From assembly GCA_963377175.1 (NCBI GenBank), contig CAUJNA010003735.1, forward strand, positions 1-64,000: DNA of 64,000 nt, read 5' to 3'. Made by a program: the position numbers and the translations under genes. The notes below the pieces were generated by a model that did no database searches, was not told where the DNA came from, and saw only the letters and a program-made list of their open reading frames with translations. Of the stretch, positions 14,601-24,900 are shown one piece after another (the first letter of the stretch is position 1; each line of letters starts with the position of its first letter). This stretch comes from Effrenium voratum. Its lineage: Eukaryota; Sar; Dinophyceae; Suessiales; Symbiodiniaceae.

Positions 14601-17600
14601 CTGCCCAGCACTGTGTCCATGCCAGCCACATGGTAAGCACACCCGCTCAAGAGCACCCGCTCAGCACTGTATCCATGCCAGCCACATGGTAAGAGCACCC
14701 GCCCAGCACTGTATCCATGCCAGCCACATGGCAAGCACACCCGCCCAACTCAAGAGCACCCGCACAGCACTGTATCCATGCCAGCCACATGGTAAGCACC
14801 CGCTCAAGAGCACCTGCTCAGCACTGTATCCATGCCAGCCACATGGTAAGCACACTCGCTCAAGAGCACCCGCTCAGCACTGTATCCGTGCCAGCCACAT
14901 GGTAAGCACACCTGCTCAAGAGCGCCCGCTCAGCACTGTATCCATGCCAGCCTCATGGTAAGCACACCCGCTCAAGAGCAGCTGCCCAGCACTGCAGCCA
15001 CGCCCAGCCACATGGTAAGCGCACCCGCTCAAGAGCAATCCAGTATGCCTCCAAGAGGTTGCTGGAAAAGCCCGGCCTGGTCTCACTTTTGCAGTGCTTT
15101 GCTCGGCACAGCAAAGAGCGCAAGAACGTTCTGGGCTTTGGCCCCAAAGACTTTTCCTGTTTGCAAGGATACAAAGTGCGATGGGCTCCATCTGTGTGAA
15201 CTGCCAGTGATTTTTCAAGCCGTTTGTGAAATCCCCCTGTAAACGCAGGGTAAGCGTGGGCGTTTTCGCGCGCGTTTGTGAGGCGACCGCGCGTTGTTTG
15301 TTTGTTCCCTAATTGGCCCATGTTGAATCAAGGCGCCCGGGGCTGAACCAGAACCAGCTCAGAGATCTGGCTGAGCAGCTGGATGCCAACAACTCAGGCG
15401 CAAAGGGGGGGAAGTCTCGGCAGGGTTTCCTTAAAAGGTGAGCCCTGATTTCATTCCCACATTCCCTACTGAGCACCAGCAAGTTTTCTGCAACCACCAA
15501 AAGTGGCAGCTTCAATCGAAACCACAACTTTTGAAGGGAAATCCAGTGACCCCACCTTTCGGCTGTGGTTGAAACACTGAAGTGGTGGCGCATTGCGAAA
15601 GAGCAGCCCCAACATTTGCAAGTTGAAGAAGACATACGGCAGTGGGCACAGAAAGCCCAAGCAGCATCCGATCGTTTGGCCAGCGTGAAGGTATGTCTAT
15701 CAAAGCCAAGGTGGCAAAAGGCAGAAGGTGTCAAAGCACAAACTCTGATAAACAGCTGTCAAACATCGTTTCTTTGTTGCTCTTGTTTTAATTCGGCAGC
15801 CAATTTTCGAGCCTTGTGCTCTGAATGCGAGCCCGCGTCAAGAGAGAACTGCGGGGGGAACCTTCTCATTTACTTCCATTTTCCGTTTGGCTGTTGTTTA
15901 TGGAACCCTCTTTTGGGTTGTGTTAAAGGGACACAAAAAAACACGTTTCTTTTTTGGGGGACCCTATTTGAGACCCGTTTGGAAGACAACATGGTTGCTT
16001 GGGGACCCACCCCATCCTTTCTCCGGTTGACCCTCCCACCCACTAACATGGAGCATGCCGCGGGGGGGGGGTCCTGGTTGGACCATCATTTTCCTCAAGG
16101 GACCATTCCTCTAGTGCGTTTCATGTGTTTTAGATCTTCCGCAGTTTGCACATATGAGTGAGGCTTGTATCCATGTTCCGTTACATTTTAGCGAATGTCT
16201 CCTTGATCAACTGTTCAATTTTAATGCAAGGGTTTTGGGGGCAACGTGGGGAGGCGTCATTGGAAGTCAGTCCTCGCCTGGCTCCATTTGTTTGCATTCT
16301 GAAAGCCCAGCTTGCTCAACTATCCTCTACCATACCGTGGATGGACAAAGTCCTGTACTAGTTGGGATGACCCCCTTGAAGGTTGACAACACACCCAGCA
16401 ACTTGGTGCTCGCGAATATGATCCAACCGTCAAGGGAAGACAAATAAAAAAAGAAGCTCACTTGCTCCGAGCCATAGGTTTTGGGAGACCGATTTCCCGT
16501 AGCTTCCAGCTAGAAAAAAGAAGAGGGTTCATCTTCAAGGGCCCAAGGCATTTCGACAAAGTGCGACTTGGCGACAGCGAGCAAAAGTTGCTGTGGCTCA
16601 AACACATGTACCAAAATGGCTCTTTGGTAAATGGAGCCCAAGACTTAAGCTGCGGCTTGCCCTAGCTCTTTGATCCCCCCCCACCCCCTCCCCCAAACAG
16701 GAGCTTTTTGGTTTTGAGCCACACCCAGAATTTGCCTTGCCTTCAGATGCAGGCACCTTGTCCTTCCTGGAGCTGGCGAGGGGCTTGCGAGACGGGCCAG
16801 AGCTGGAGGCCTGTCCATTGCTCAGCTTGCAGGTTTCTTCTTGTTATGATTGTCTATATTTGTTATTATGATTATGCTGATGATGATTATTATCAGTAAA
16901 ATACAATTCAAAATATGATCTTATTTAGAGCAGGTCTTAAGAACTGTTTGACTTTTGCACGTTTCGAGGACCGTTTTGAGACCTTGCTTCGTCTTCCCCA
17001 GGTCCCGGTCCCGATCTGTTGGCCAACCGTCAGGCGGAGGACTCGAGCGCGACGCCGGTATCGCAGCGCACGGCCTGCGCCATCCTGGAGCACCGCGAGG
17101 CCAGGTGTAGTAGGGGGGTGTTCCCCTCCCAAAGAGATGATTCTGCGTGGTACCATCTCTTCATGTGGACAGCGCAAAAAAAGGAAGATGGAAAGCGATC
17201 AGCTTATATAGACCCTTTGCATTTGCTTCTCCCTAAACCCAGGGAAAAGCACCCCCCCTGTTCATGAACTGGGGTTGATACATATGGGTATGAGTCAAAA
17301 TTAAGCCACCAGAAAAAAACAAACGCAGGTTAAATCGTCCATGTTTCCATTTCCAAGGGCTTGAGCCATTTCGGGGTTACCCTATTTTTGACAACCACAG
17401 CCAAGTGATTGTCTCCAACTGTAAAACCCAGGAAATCGAAGTCTTCTCCAGGCACATGATAACCACTGCCATATGGGGTCCACCATCTCGGTACAGCCAT
17501 ATGACCACCATTAAGGATCGTCATCACCCAAATTGGGTCCTTGCCATTCTTTTAACGGTTGGGTTGAGCCTGGGCCCTTTGGGTTGCAACCCATTGCGGT

Positions 17601-20175
17601 TTCGCAACCCGCGCAGTCCGTCGGATTCAGCCAGGCCCTGCTACGGGGCTGCCGCAGTCTGGATGAAGGCAGCGGCCAGGTGGCGCCCGAGGCGAAACCG
17701 GAGAGAGTTGCCTTTGGTTTCGGTGGATTGGTTTTGGTTCCAGGCGCTTTTTTTGGTTCCAGGTTGGCTTATTTGATTGGTTCTATGTTTTTTTTGGTTC
17801 TAGATTCTAGGTTTAGTCGGTTGTTTGATGATTTGGTTTGGGGTTGCTATTGGTTCTGGGTTGGTTGCCTTGGCTCATTGGCTCTGCGCGGGTGGCCGGA
17901 ATTGAATCACAAGTCAAGTCCTGGCCATTTGAACGCCTTTCCAAGCACTGGCTCGCATCCACTTGCCAGGGATATATGGCACCTTATGAATGGGAGAGAA
18001 CAAGGACCCCAGGAACCCATTCGTAGCGTAAAAGAAATCGGGTTGGGAGTCTCGCAGCAGACATCTCGCAGCTGATTAGCGAGACATCTAGCGGATAGGG
18101 ACCGGTCGCGAGGCTTTTCATCAATAGAAAATAGCCTGTTCCTAGCATCATGCCAGATTGTTCATGGTTGCGAACGATTTATGATAGACGGCTTTTTGTG
18201 TGGTCGCAGGTTGGCAACATTAATTAGGCAGGGTCCCGGGTTGAATGAATCGTCGCTTTCTGGCTAACGTAATTAGCGTTATTATACTTTGGCAACACCC
18301 AACTGAACTTGTAGTGTGGAGCCTTAGTTTACTGGTTGAGTAACCATTCATTATGGTCTAGTCATGGGGCAATTACCAATACCAAACTTAGACCGAGAAA
18401 ATCCAACCCACCTGTTGTGACCCCATTATTAACTTAACACCAAGGTTCCCCTCGAGCCATCAACTTCAACATTGCGCGGGGAGGGGGATTAGACAGGGGG
18501 AATGTCGATCGGATTCGCCCGGTGATGTGAAACGGCTTAAGACAGCAGAACAGAAATGAGTCTTGACATCGCAAGAACTCGGGGCAAATAAAGCAACCAC
18601 GTCTTGGTGAAGTATGAACCCTCTAGCTTATTGATTGGGTGCCATTTATTGTTGGTCTGTTGACCATGGTTTCTCAACCAAAGAAGGGATCGATTCCTGG
18701 GTGCCCATCGTCTAATTATGGAAATGGCACCAATCTTTATGGCAAACAAACTAGGGCCTTTAAGGCCCTGCTGGGTTTCCTAATTTCTCAAGGGAAGAAC
18801 GGGTACAACCCTTCCTAGTTGATTTCTCAAGGAAAAACTGTAACCCCAATTTTCCACCTTTCCTAATGGACTTCTCAGTTTTCATTGCCCCAAGCTGTGA
18901 AACCGGAGGGGGGTGTTACAGCCCAAAGGGCCCCCTAGCTTCAACCTGATTAAAAGAATGGCAAGGACCCAATTTGGATGATGACAATCCTTAGGTAAAG
19001 AATGGTGGTTATATGGCTGCGGGTCAAAATTGGGTAGCCTCAAAATGGCTTGCCCCGGTAAATGGCAAACCACGGGCAAACATTTGCGGTCGGTTCCTTG
19101 GTTCTTATGTTGACTCACCTAAGAAACCCTGAAATGATTCGCTTCAACGTAACTACCAAGCAAGGTGGTTTCAACCATCATTTCTGCGGGTCAAATGGGT
19201 AAACATGGTAAAACCAAAAAACAACCCAAAGTTATATTTCTGCGGGTCCACAATTCGGCCGCTGGAACTTCGGGGCCCGTGCCTGGGAGCTCCAAGCGTG
19301 CGTTCGTGGCGTGGGTCGTTTTGGTCGTGAGGACTTCCTGGCGCTGCTGCGCGCGGCGGATGCGGAGGCCGCGCTGGGCCTCGAGCTGCGGCAGCCGGTG
19401 GCCTACGTGGCCGCGCGGCCGGAGGGGGGTGGGGGGGGTGGGTGGAGGGGGGGGGGTGGAGGCAGTGGTTTTGGGTGTTGGCGGTGAGAAAAACCGCCGC
19501 GAGTTGGGTGGTTTGGGGCGTTTTTTGTTTTTTTGGTGATTTTGGGAGCTTCCGTTTGGTGCTTTTGCTGTTCCGAATGTGTTGGCTGCTTGTTTCCAGT
19601 TGTGAATGTAGGAAGGGAACCCTGGGCTCGGGCGCCGTTTCTTGCTTCTTGATAGGTTTGTCCCAGGACACCACTGATGCTTGCACCATTTGCGTGGACC
19701 CACTAGTTCAGGACCATCTTAAATGAAGCAAGAACTATGGCCTTGTGTTGAACATCTCAAGATGGAGGGCACCGCCCGTGGCGATCAGCATGCAGCCATG
19801 GCATCTTTTGAGGTCCCAGACAGGTTTTCCATCTTCTAGGGGACACTTCCCCATTCCTTCCAGGGATCCTTCTTTTAAGAAAACCAGCTGAATCCAAAGG
19901 GAAACAGCTGGTTTTTGAAAAGAACGATGGTTGAAAAGAATGGGGAATCAACCCCTAGACATCTGAGGAGATGCTGTCCAGCTTCGAGGTGGTGCTGGAT
20001 CAGGCGGCAGCCCTCAAGTCCATCCGTTCGGTCGGAAAAGGGCGCGCTCGCCGAGACGACCTTGCGGTTTTTGGGGGGAGAGGCGTGTTTTTTTGGCAGG
20101 CCAGGGAGGTGCTTCTATCTATACTTGGATCTCTTTTGACATTGCTTCACATTTTGAGGTTCGAATTCTGACCAA

Positions 20176-20228
<53 letters not shown>

Positions 20229-21109
20229 TTCTCCGAAATCTGAGGTAGTCCGAGGGCCATGCAAAAGTGGCCGGGGTTTGGGGGCAAAGCGAAGAGCGAG
20301 TGGCGGCTTTCCATGGTTTTCTCCCAATGGACACACAGATTTTCGAGATAGGTCAGGGTGCTGGATCTGTTTGAAGGCTTCCCTTGTTGCCCACCGATTC
20401 TTCTGGTTCTAGTCGTGGGGTAAATATGAGGTGAGCAAACCTGTAATGTTGACTGCATATTCATCAGCTCCAGTGTATGAATAGGTGGGTGTCCATTTCT
20501 GGGTTGAGTGGTTGGAATCAGCCCGCTTTTGGAGGGGTCAAGACCACGCCCTATTGAGAAACCGGTTGGTTGATTTTTCGATAGGGTCAACATGGATGTT
20601 TTTGAGGGGCGAGCGGACGACCCGATGGCTCCGCGCGTTTGCGGAGCCGTGGACTGGCGAGGGACACGGATTGCGCATCAGCGGTTTCTTGCGAGTGACA
20701 TCCCCTATCGCAGTGAAATCCCATTGGCAAGGGCTTGGATGGCTGTGGAGTTTTAGTAGGGGAAGCCTTTGAAAGTGGTGGACATGAAATCCAACCGAAC
20801 TGATTTCTTGCTTGGATGGCTATTGAAATTTGAGTAGGGGAACTTCTTGAAAGTGGCTGGACACAACTCCCACCCTAACTGATGTCCACCCACGGGTAAC
20901 CGAAGAAAGTGGTTGGTGGACATAAATCCGAAACTGATGTCGACAGGGCCCCCCTATGTACAATATAAATCCCGCCAGCGTGTTTGCTCCCGGCTGGCCG
21001 GAGTGTCCCGCGCGCTCACTCGCTCACTTCGCGCCGGCAGTTCCTTTGGTTCCCAGGAGGGGCGTTGAGCAGCTCGCGAGCCCCGGGTGCCCCACTAAGC
21101 CCAAGGTGA
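901..21109 (+). CDS. Multi-EF-hand-like protein gene, 5' end outside window, about 21 exons
   Basis: Proposed exons: 901-942, 1985-2059, 3347-3406, 4512-4566, 5545-5616, 7505-7554, 7906-7965, 8288-8314, 8751-8807, 11220-11313, 12566-12642, 13203-13261, 15333-15397, 15623-15690, 16701-16832, 17034-17099, 17617-17679, 19290-19421, 19968-20066, 20614-20694 and 21041-21109. Joined, they keep one frame for 501 codons ending in TGA at 21107-21109. The product is a chain of helix-loop-helix units typical of EF-hands; most loops lack several calcium ligands, one is canonical. This suggests a calcium sensor or scaffold in the style of EFCAB6-like repeats, probably cytosolic, since no signal or membrane segment is visible. 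Donors are GC (8), GA (6) and GT (6). The first exon, 8288-8314 and the last exon are the weakest. The start codon lies outside the window. The gene runs in the same direction as the KH/RS gene just downstream. Family membership is inferred from pattern only. Confidence 0.65.
2885..3310. mobile_element. Three clustered copies of MITE family A
   Basis: Copies near 2887-3015, 3030-3170 and 3186-3310 share GTGGATGGACGAAATC at one side and an inverted related end. They fill the intron 2060-3346 of the EF-hand gene. Confidence 0.6.
3965..4012 (+). repeat. (GA)n microsatellite
   Basis: Dinucleotide run in the intron 3407-4511, followed by a (CA)n run at 4311-4336. Confidence 0.9.
5617..7504 (+). 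other. Intron of the EF-hand gene
   Basis: A possible exon at about 6436-6500 was considered and left out (see rejected list). Otherwise no coding island or classified repeat was seen here. Confidence 0.5.
7505..8807 (+). CDS. EF-hand gene, exons 6-9
   Basis: Exon 7505-7554 contains the loop DFSQDGLVSPQ, with glycine at position 6 and hydrophobic residues around position 8 but no glutamate at position 12. Exon 7906-7965 (AEIHVAERCDDLFRALSIAK) follows in phase 0 and ends at a GT donor. Exon 8288-8314 is only nine codons (PRSLSSDEF) and is tentative. Exon 8751-8807 (ELQQAMQLLQPGLSEERAP) follows CGCCAG and ends at a GCGAGT donor. Exon 9 lies between a C-rich array (8637-8670) and the matching G-rich array (8823-8872). 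Confidence 0.5.
8637..8872 (+). repeat. Complementary C-rich and G-rich arrays around exon 9
   Basis: ACCCCCC units at 8637-8670 and GGGGGGT units at 8823-8872 flank exon 8751-8807 of the EF-hand gene. Confidence 0.85.
8808..11219 (+). other. Intron of the EF-hand gene with MITE A and microsatellites
   Basis: Holds a family A copy (9328-9460), an (AT)n run (10120-10139) and the GGTT array. A segment ending CACTTACAG before GTAAGTGG at 10755 is a strong donor-like site but I could not fit an exon to it in phase. Confidence 0.5.
10383..10433 (+). repeat. (GGTT)n microsatellite
   Basis: Imperfect tetranucleotide array in the intron 8808-11219. Confidence 0.9.
11220..13261 (+). CDS. EF-hand gene, exons 10-12 with the canonical loop
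   Basis: Exon 11220-11313 reads ELSFAAIIDRLLRFAPRRLE and on to CRPLRE. Exon 12566-12642 reads LLRWAAPSDGSPYTALLRFF then QAFDE. Exon 13203-13261 starts DCDGVLSIEEAVQGLRQVQE. Splicing 12642 to 13203 (GC donor, CCAG acceptor, phase 0) produces DEDCDGVLSIEE, which matches every canonical calcium-ligand position of an EF-hand loop (D1, D3, D5, G6, hydrophobic 8, E12). A motif that appears only after splicing is strong support for the model. Exon 12 is ended at a GC donor (13261) rather than the GT eight bases later, because only the former keeps phase with exon 13. Confidence 0.75.
13262..15332 (+). other. Intron of the EF-hand gene
   Basis: Contains the minisatellite at 14103-15035 and a G-rich tract at 13828-13930. 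No exon seen. Confidence 0.6.
14103..15035 (+). repeat. Minisatellite with repeated ATGGTAAGCA
   Basis: Roughly 56-66-base units contain CACATGGTAAGCACACC, CGCTCAAGAGCACC and CAGCACTGTATCCATGCCAG. It lies in the intron 13262-15332 of the EF-hand gene. All three frames are open in places, but only because the unit lacks stops. Confidence 0.85.
15333..16832 (+). CDS. EF-hand gene, exons 13-15
   Basis: Exon 15333-15397 reads RPGLNQNQLRDLAEQLDANNS, an entry helix plus the first half of a loop. Exon 15623-15690 continues in phase with EEDIRQWAQKAQAASDRLAS and ends at GTATGT. Exon 16701-16832 (44 codons) follows a long C-rich tract and CAG, starts ELFGFEPHPEFALPSDAG and contains the EF-like segment PSDAGTLSFLELARGL; it ends at a GT donor. 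Exon 15 is the longest well-delimited exon of this gene. The loop spanning exons 13 and 14 is shortened and probably does not bind calcium. Confidence 0.65.
17034..19421 (+). CDS. EF-hand gene, exons 16-18
   Basis: Exon 17034-17099 reads AEDSSATPVSQRTACAILEH. Exon 17617-17679 reads SVGFSQALLRGCRSLDEGSG and ends at GTGGCG. Exon 19290-19421 (44 codons) reads LQACVRGVGRFGREDFLALL followed by RAADAEAALGLELRQPVAYV. The pattern again is helix, short Gly-containing loop, helix. The junctions are all phase 0, using GC, GT and GA donors respectively. Alternative acceptors a few bases away exist for exon 16; I chose the one that keeps phase and a helix-like composition. Confidence 0.6.
17680..19289 (+). 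other. Intron of the EF-hand gene
   Basis: Largely unique sequence. The central part (18050-18800) holds no recognised repeat or exon. Confidence 0.5.
19968..21109 (+). CDS. EF-hand gene, exons 19-21 and stop
   Basis: Exon 19968-20066 reads EMLSSFEVVLDQAAALKSIR and RRDDLA, with a GT donor. Exon 20614-20694 reads RTTRWLRAFAEPWTGEGHGL then RISGFLR, an EF-like unit ending at GTGACA. The last exon, 21041-21109, follows GGCAG and reads FLWFPGGALSSSRAPGAPLS before TGA. This last exon has no recognisable domain; it was chosen because it preserves phase and supplies a stop just before the next gene. Confidence is moderate for exons 19-20 and low for exon 21. Confidence 0.45.
20176..20225 (+). repeat. 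(TG)n microsatellite
   Basis: About 25 dinucleotide copies in the intron 20067-20613. Confidence 0.95.
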
Positions 21110-21197
21110 AGGAAGCTAAGGCGAGTCATCCGACATTCTCCCGGGGGCTTCGGAGTCTTCCGCGGTCCAGCGGAATTTTTGCTCTTCGCTAGTTTTG

Positions 21198-21200
21198 AGA
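21198..21200 (+). promoter_or_regulatory. Candidate spliced-leader trans-splice acceptor
   Basis: AG at 21198-21199 directly precedes the ATG at 21200, after a short T-rich stretch (TAGTTTTG). Dinoflagellate mRNAs receive a 22-nt spliced leader at an AG acceptor, and about 90 bases separate this site from the proposed stop of the upstream gene. No TATA-like element is evident. The assignment depends on the ATG call. Confidence 0.4.
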
Positions 21201-21968
21201 TGCCGCGCAGCGACAGCAGGGGCCGCAGCCCAAAGGCGGGGACGGGGTGGGGGGGGGGGGGGGCAAGGTTGAATCAGGTTTTGGGATGTGAATGCTGCAG
21301 AGCCTTGGGATATGAAGTTCAAGGGAATCCTTGGATGATCTGTTTTCTTTTGGTTTCTTTTTGATTGCCCTGTACACCAACATCAAAAGAGGTACGAGCC
21401 TCAAAAAGGCAACGACATCTAGGGGGACACATATCCCTCAAAGGGGATATCCCCCAAAGGGTCTAATTGAATTTCCTACCCTGTGTTAGGCGAGGGGCAA
21501 GGGTCAAAATAGCTGGAGGACTGCTGTCCGTCTCCACGACCAGTGCACCAGAAGGAATCCAAGGCGTCCTTTTGATCTTTTGATCTTTTGGTCGGAAATC
21601 GATGGGTTCCACTGGTTTAGATTGGGATCCACCTACCAGGGAAACCCAGCTATTGCTTGCCAGAGACTGTCACCTGTGAAATAGCTCTTGGTGCATCAGA
21701 GGGAATCCAATCTTGTGGCTTCCCCAGAATTAGCTCTCCTTTATATATATAGTGTTTTTTTGGCCCCCTTTGTTTTTCTTCACTAACCAGGCAAACACAT
21801 GTATCGTTTTTTGCCGGGGCCCCCATTCCAGCCAAGGGTGGATGGCCTCTAATTTCGACACCCGGTGCGGTTCCGTCTCTTATTTTTCTTTTTCGCTGCC
21901 AGAACCGTGAGCGCAGCCGCAGCCGCAGCCGCAGCGGCGGCGGCGGCGGGGGACGGCAGAAGCGACCC
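21200..21968 (+). CDS. KH/RS gene, exons 1-2: RS-rich N terminus
   Basis: Exon 1 (21200-21235) reads MPRSDSRGRSPK and ends at a GC donor. Exon 2 (21903-21968) reads NRERSRSRSRSGGGGGGRQK followed by RP and ends at a GA donor. Serine-arginine repeats of this kind occur in splicing regulators. Exon 2 could also be read in another frame as a poly-alanine run; the RS frame is preferred because the C terminus of the same gene is RS-rich too. Its acceptor (CCAG before A) is the only one in this gene not followed by G. Confidence 0.5.
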
Positions 21969-24900
21969 GAAGCTTGGTCAAGAAGCACCAGACTTGGCTG
22001 AGGAAGAGTTGTTGGAGTTGTTGTCATAGCTGTGCTCTTCAGGCTACTTGGGTTAGAAATAGATGGGTTCCACTTGTTTAGATTGGTTTTATTCCACTTG
22101 CCAGGGGTCACCTATGGTCGTTCGGATTGTCCAGCGGGGATTCCTCAAACTTTATTTCGTGAGGTCTGTTAGAACCCGCATCCCTGTTATCTTTAATGAA
22201 ATGGCAGGGGTGGGATGCTTCATGTTTTGTTTTTTGTATTTCTGGATACCACATTTAAGTTGTTTTTCTTTTTTTTCTCGCAACTGCTTGTTTTGCCCGG
22301 GGGCTTGTTTCGTCTATTTAGCGCCATCGATGTCCCAGCCCGGCTTCGGGCTACTGCTGACACCTTCTCCGTCTCCCCACCATGTGAGTGGCCCACCTCG
22401 CACTCCTAAGACAGGAAAACGAGCCCAGCCCCTCAACTTCGGGGTTTAGTGGGGATTTGAGGTGCCTTCGATGGTAGATGGTTCGGGAAGTTGTGGATGC
22501 ACATATGGTAGTCTGGCAGGGCTCCTTAAAAGATCTCCATTTTACAAGCATTTGAAACATGGCTGGCTTTTTCAACACCGAAAAAAAAGAAAAAAGGTTT
22601 GACACCACCATTTACAAGTTGCAATGTTCGATCGGTGTTTGTCCTGCATCCGGATCGCTGGGACCCTGGGTCCCTGGGTCCGGCTTGTTTCAATGGAGTG
22701 TAGCTGTTGCCTGAGGATGACTACGGCGTGGACACCTTGAAGATCACCGACGACGACGCCGCCTTTATCCTGGGCAAAGGGGGCAAGACCAAGGCCTGAG
22801 TCTCACATGCAAAGGCCGCGGAAGACCTGGCTGCACTCATTCTTGGGGGTCTTGGATACTTTCACACATGCCCAAGGCAAGAACCATGTTTGAGACGATC
22901 AGGGTGGCTGGCTCACCTTGATTTGGCTCTTGTCTGTGCCTCTCTCAGGCGGGCTGATGCAACCCGAAGGTGATTGCACGCCGAAGGTCATCTAGGGTAT
23001 CACGGACAGATGACCCGACCTGTGCAGGAGAAGATTGCAAAGGTTGCTGAGGCAACGACGGGCAGGATCTATTGGACAGATGGGGGTTGGTGCTGTGTCG
23101 CTGTTCGAAACCCTTCCCACAGCACGGCCACCCTGCATTCTTGCATCCTGAGGATAGTCGGGAGGTACTGTTGCATCATCCCTGTACGAATACCCTGCAT
23201 GTTTACACAACGTGCACTTGGCCTGCTCGACTTTCATTTTTTTCTGCCAAGAACAGCCTCAACTTCCAGCAGAAAGGCTGTCTTGTTGGGCTCCCAAGAA
23301 GTAATTGATGGTTTGTATTGGTGGTTGGAGAGTTGAACCCTTGGTTTGCTAGAAACAATTGCGGAAGGTCCAAATCAGGCCAAACCAATTGGGGTTTGCT
23401 TCCTCACGGCTTCCAAGTGAGCAGCTTAGTTGCCGAGTTTCCCACTTGTTCTCTTGGGTGGCATCTGAAAATTATGCCTCCCCCCCCCACCCCTTCCTTT
23501 TGCAATCCCTGTTTAGCGTCTTTCTACCGGTGCTTTCTGTTTTCCCAGCATGAACTCGATGCCTCGCGAAAAAGCGCCGCTCCGCCCCCTTGGAATGATG
23601 TTTTTTTTCCCCTGTAAATACCTAGAGTCTCCATGACCCCTAGAAAAAGGGGTCATAGCCCTTCAATTTTGGGCAATGACCCCATTTTTTACTGGGTCAG
23701 AAGGAGACTCCAGGGACCGGCAGCAGCAAAAAAATCGTCCACATTGCATGCAGCGCTGGCAGTGAGGCGGAGATCGAGCTCTTCGAGCGCGACCTGATCC
23801 TGGAGATCCGGGGCTCCAAGATGCAGAGCTTCGGCCGAAGCGAACTTTTGCAACCGCCACCGCGGAACTTCCGCGGGAAGAGCTCGACTCGTCGCTTTCC
23901 CCGAGCCGCTCTTTGGGGCGACCTCCGGTCCTTTTCCACGCGCAACAGGGGAGGGGAGGGGGGAGGGGAGGAGAGGGGGTGGGAGGGGGAGGGAAAGGTC
24001 CTTTCCAAGACCCCCAGCCTCGAAAGTTAGAGGACCGCCTCCAACCCTAAGGGTTTGTGGGACGGGGTCTCAAGCCTCATGCGTGGGTTTTTGCCTCAAG
24101 CCTCCTAAAAGGCGTCTTCCTTGGGTTTGAACAGATTTCATTGGGTTTCAGCCGCCCACATGTGAGAAGATACGGAATACACATTCCCCACGTGGTGAAT
24201 CAAAAGACCCGTTTCAACAACGCGGACCCCACATGTGCCATGGTGAAAGAGCCCCTTTACTTGGTATCAGTGATGGGCGTCAACCTCTTCATAGACGCTA
24301 CAGACAATCAACGTCAAGCTTCCTTTTTGACCAGGACCCCAAATTGGCTTTCGCTTTTTTTGTTGGTGTCCCTGTCCCCCCCAAAAAAGGGGCGGCCGGC
24401 AGCAGAATCGAAAACTAGGTCCCCCAGTAGTGCCCTTTTACCGTTGCTTTTTGGGGGGAGATGAGGGTCCCCTACAAAAATAGACAAAACAGAAAAAAAG
24501 GTTGGTACCAACTTATTCTAACCTCTACAAAAAGACTACAGGAAAAGTTGGGCACCAACTTCTTCTGACCCCTCAAATCCGGAGGACCTAGCAAAAGCCG
24601 GCCGAAGCCTTCGGCGATGCGGGAGCCGAGGCGCAAGCGCGCGAAGAAGTACTGCGAGGGCGTGATGGCACAGCGCCAGGGGCCCAGCGGCGCCTGCAGA
24701 ATCCCATGCCTGGGGTGCAAGGGAACCGGATGTACGTCTTGGTTTCAGGATTCTCACCCCTTTTTTCCTGTTTTGGGGCGGCGTTTTTTTGTTTTTCCTG
24801 TTAAACAAAAAGCCCAAGGAAAGCCGAAGCAACCCTCTGGTTGCCCCTATGAGAGAGTCCGATAGCTGGGCTTTGGGCTTTAGTTCTGTCTCAAGAGGTC

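Noticed and set aside
14107..14961. Several repeat-containing open frames of 90-230 codons
   Set aside because: All arise from the minisatellite; every frame is partly open and none joins the EF-hand exons in phase.
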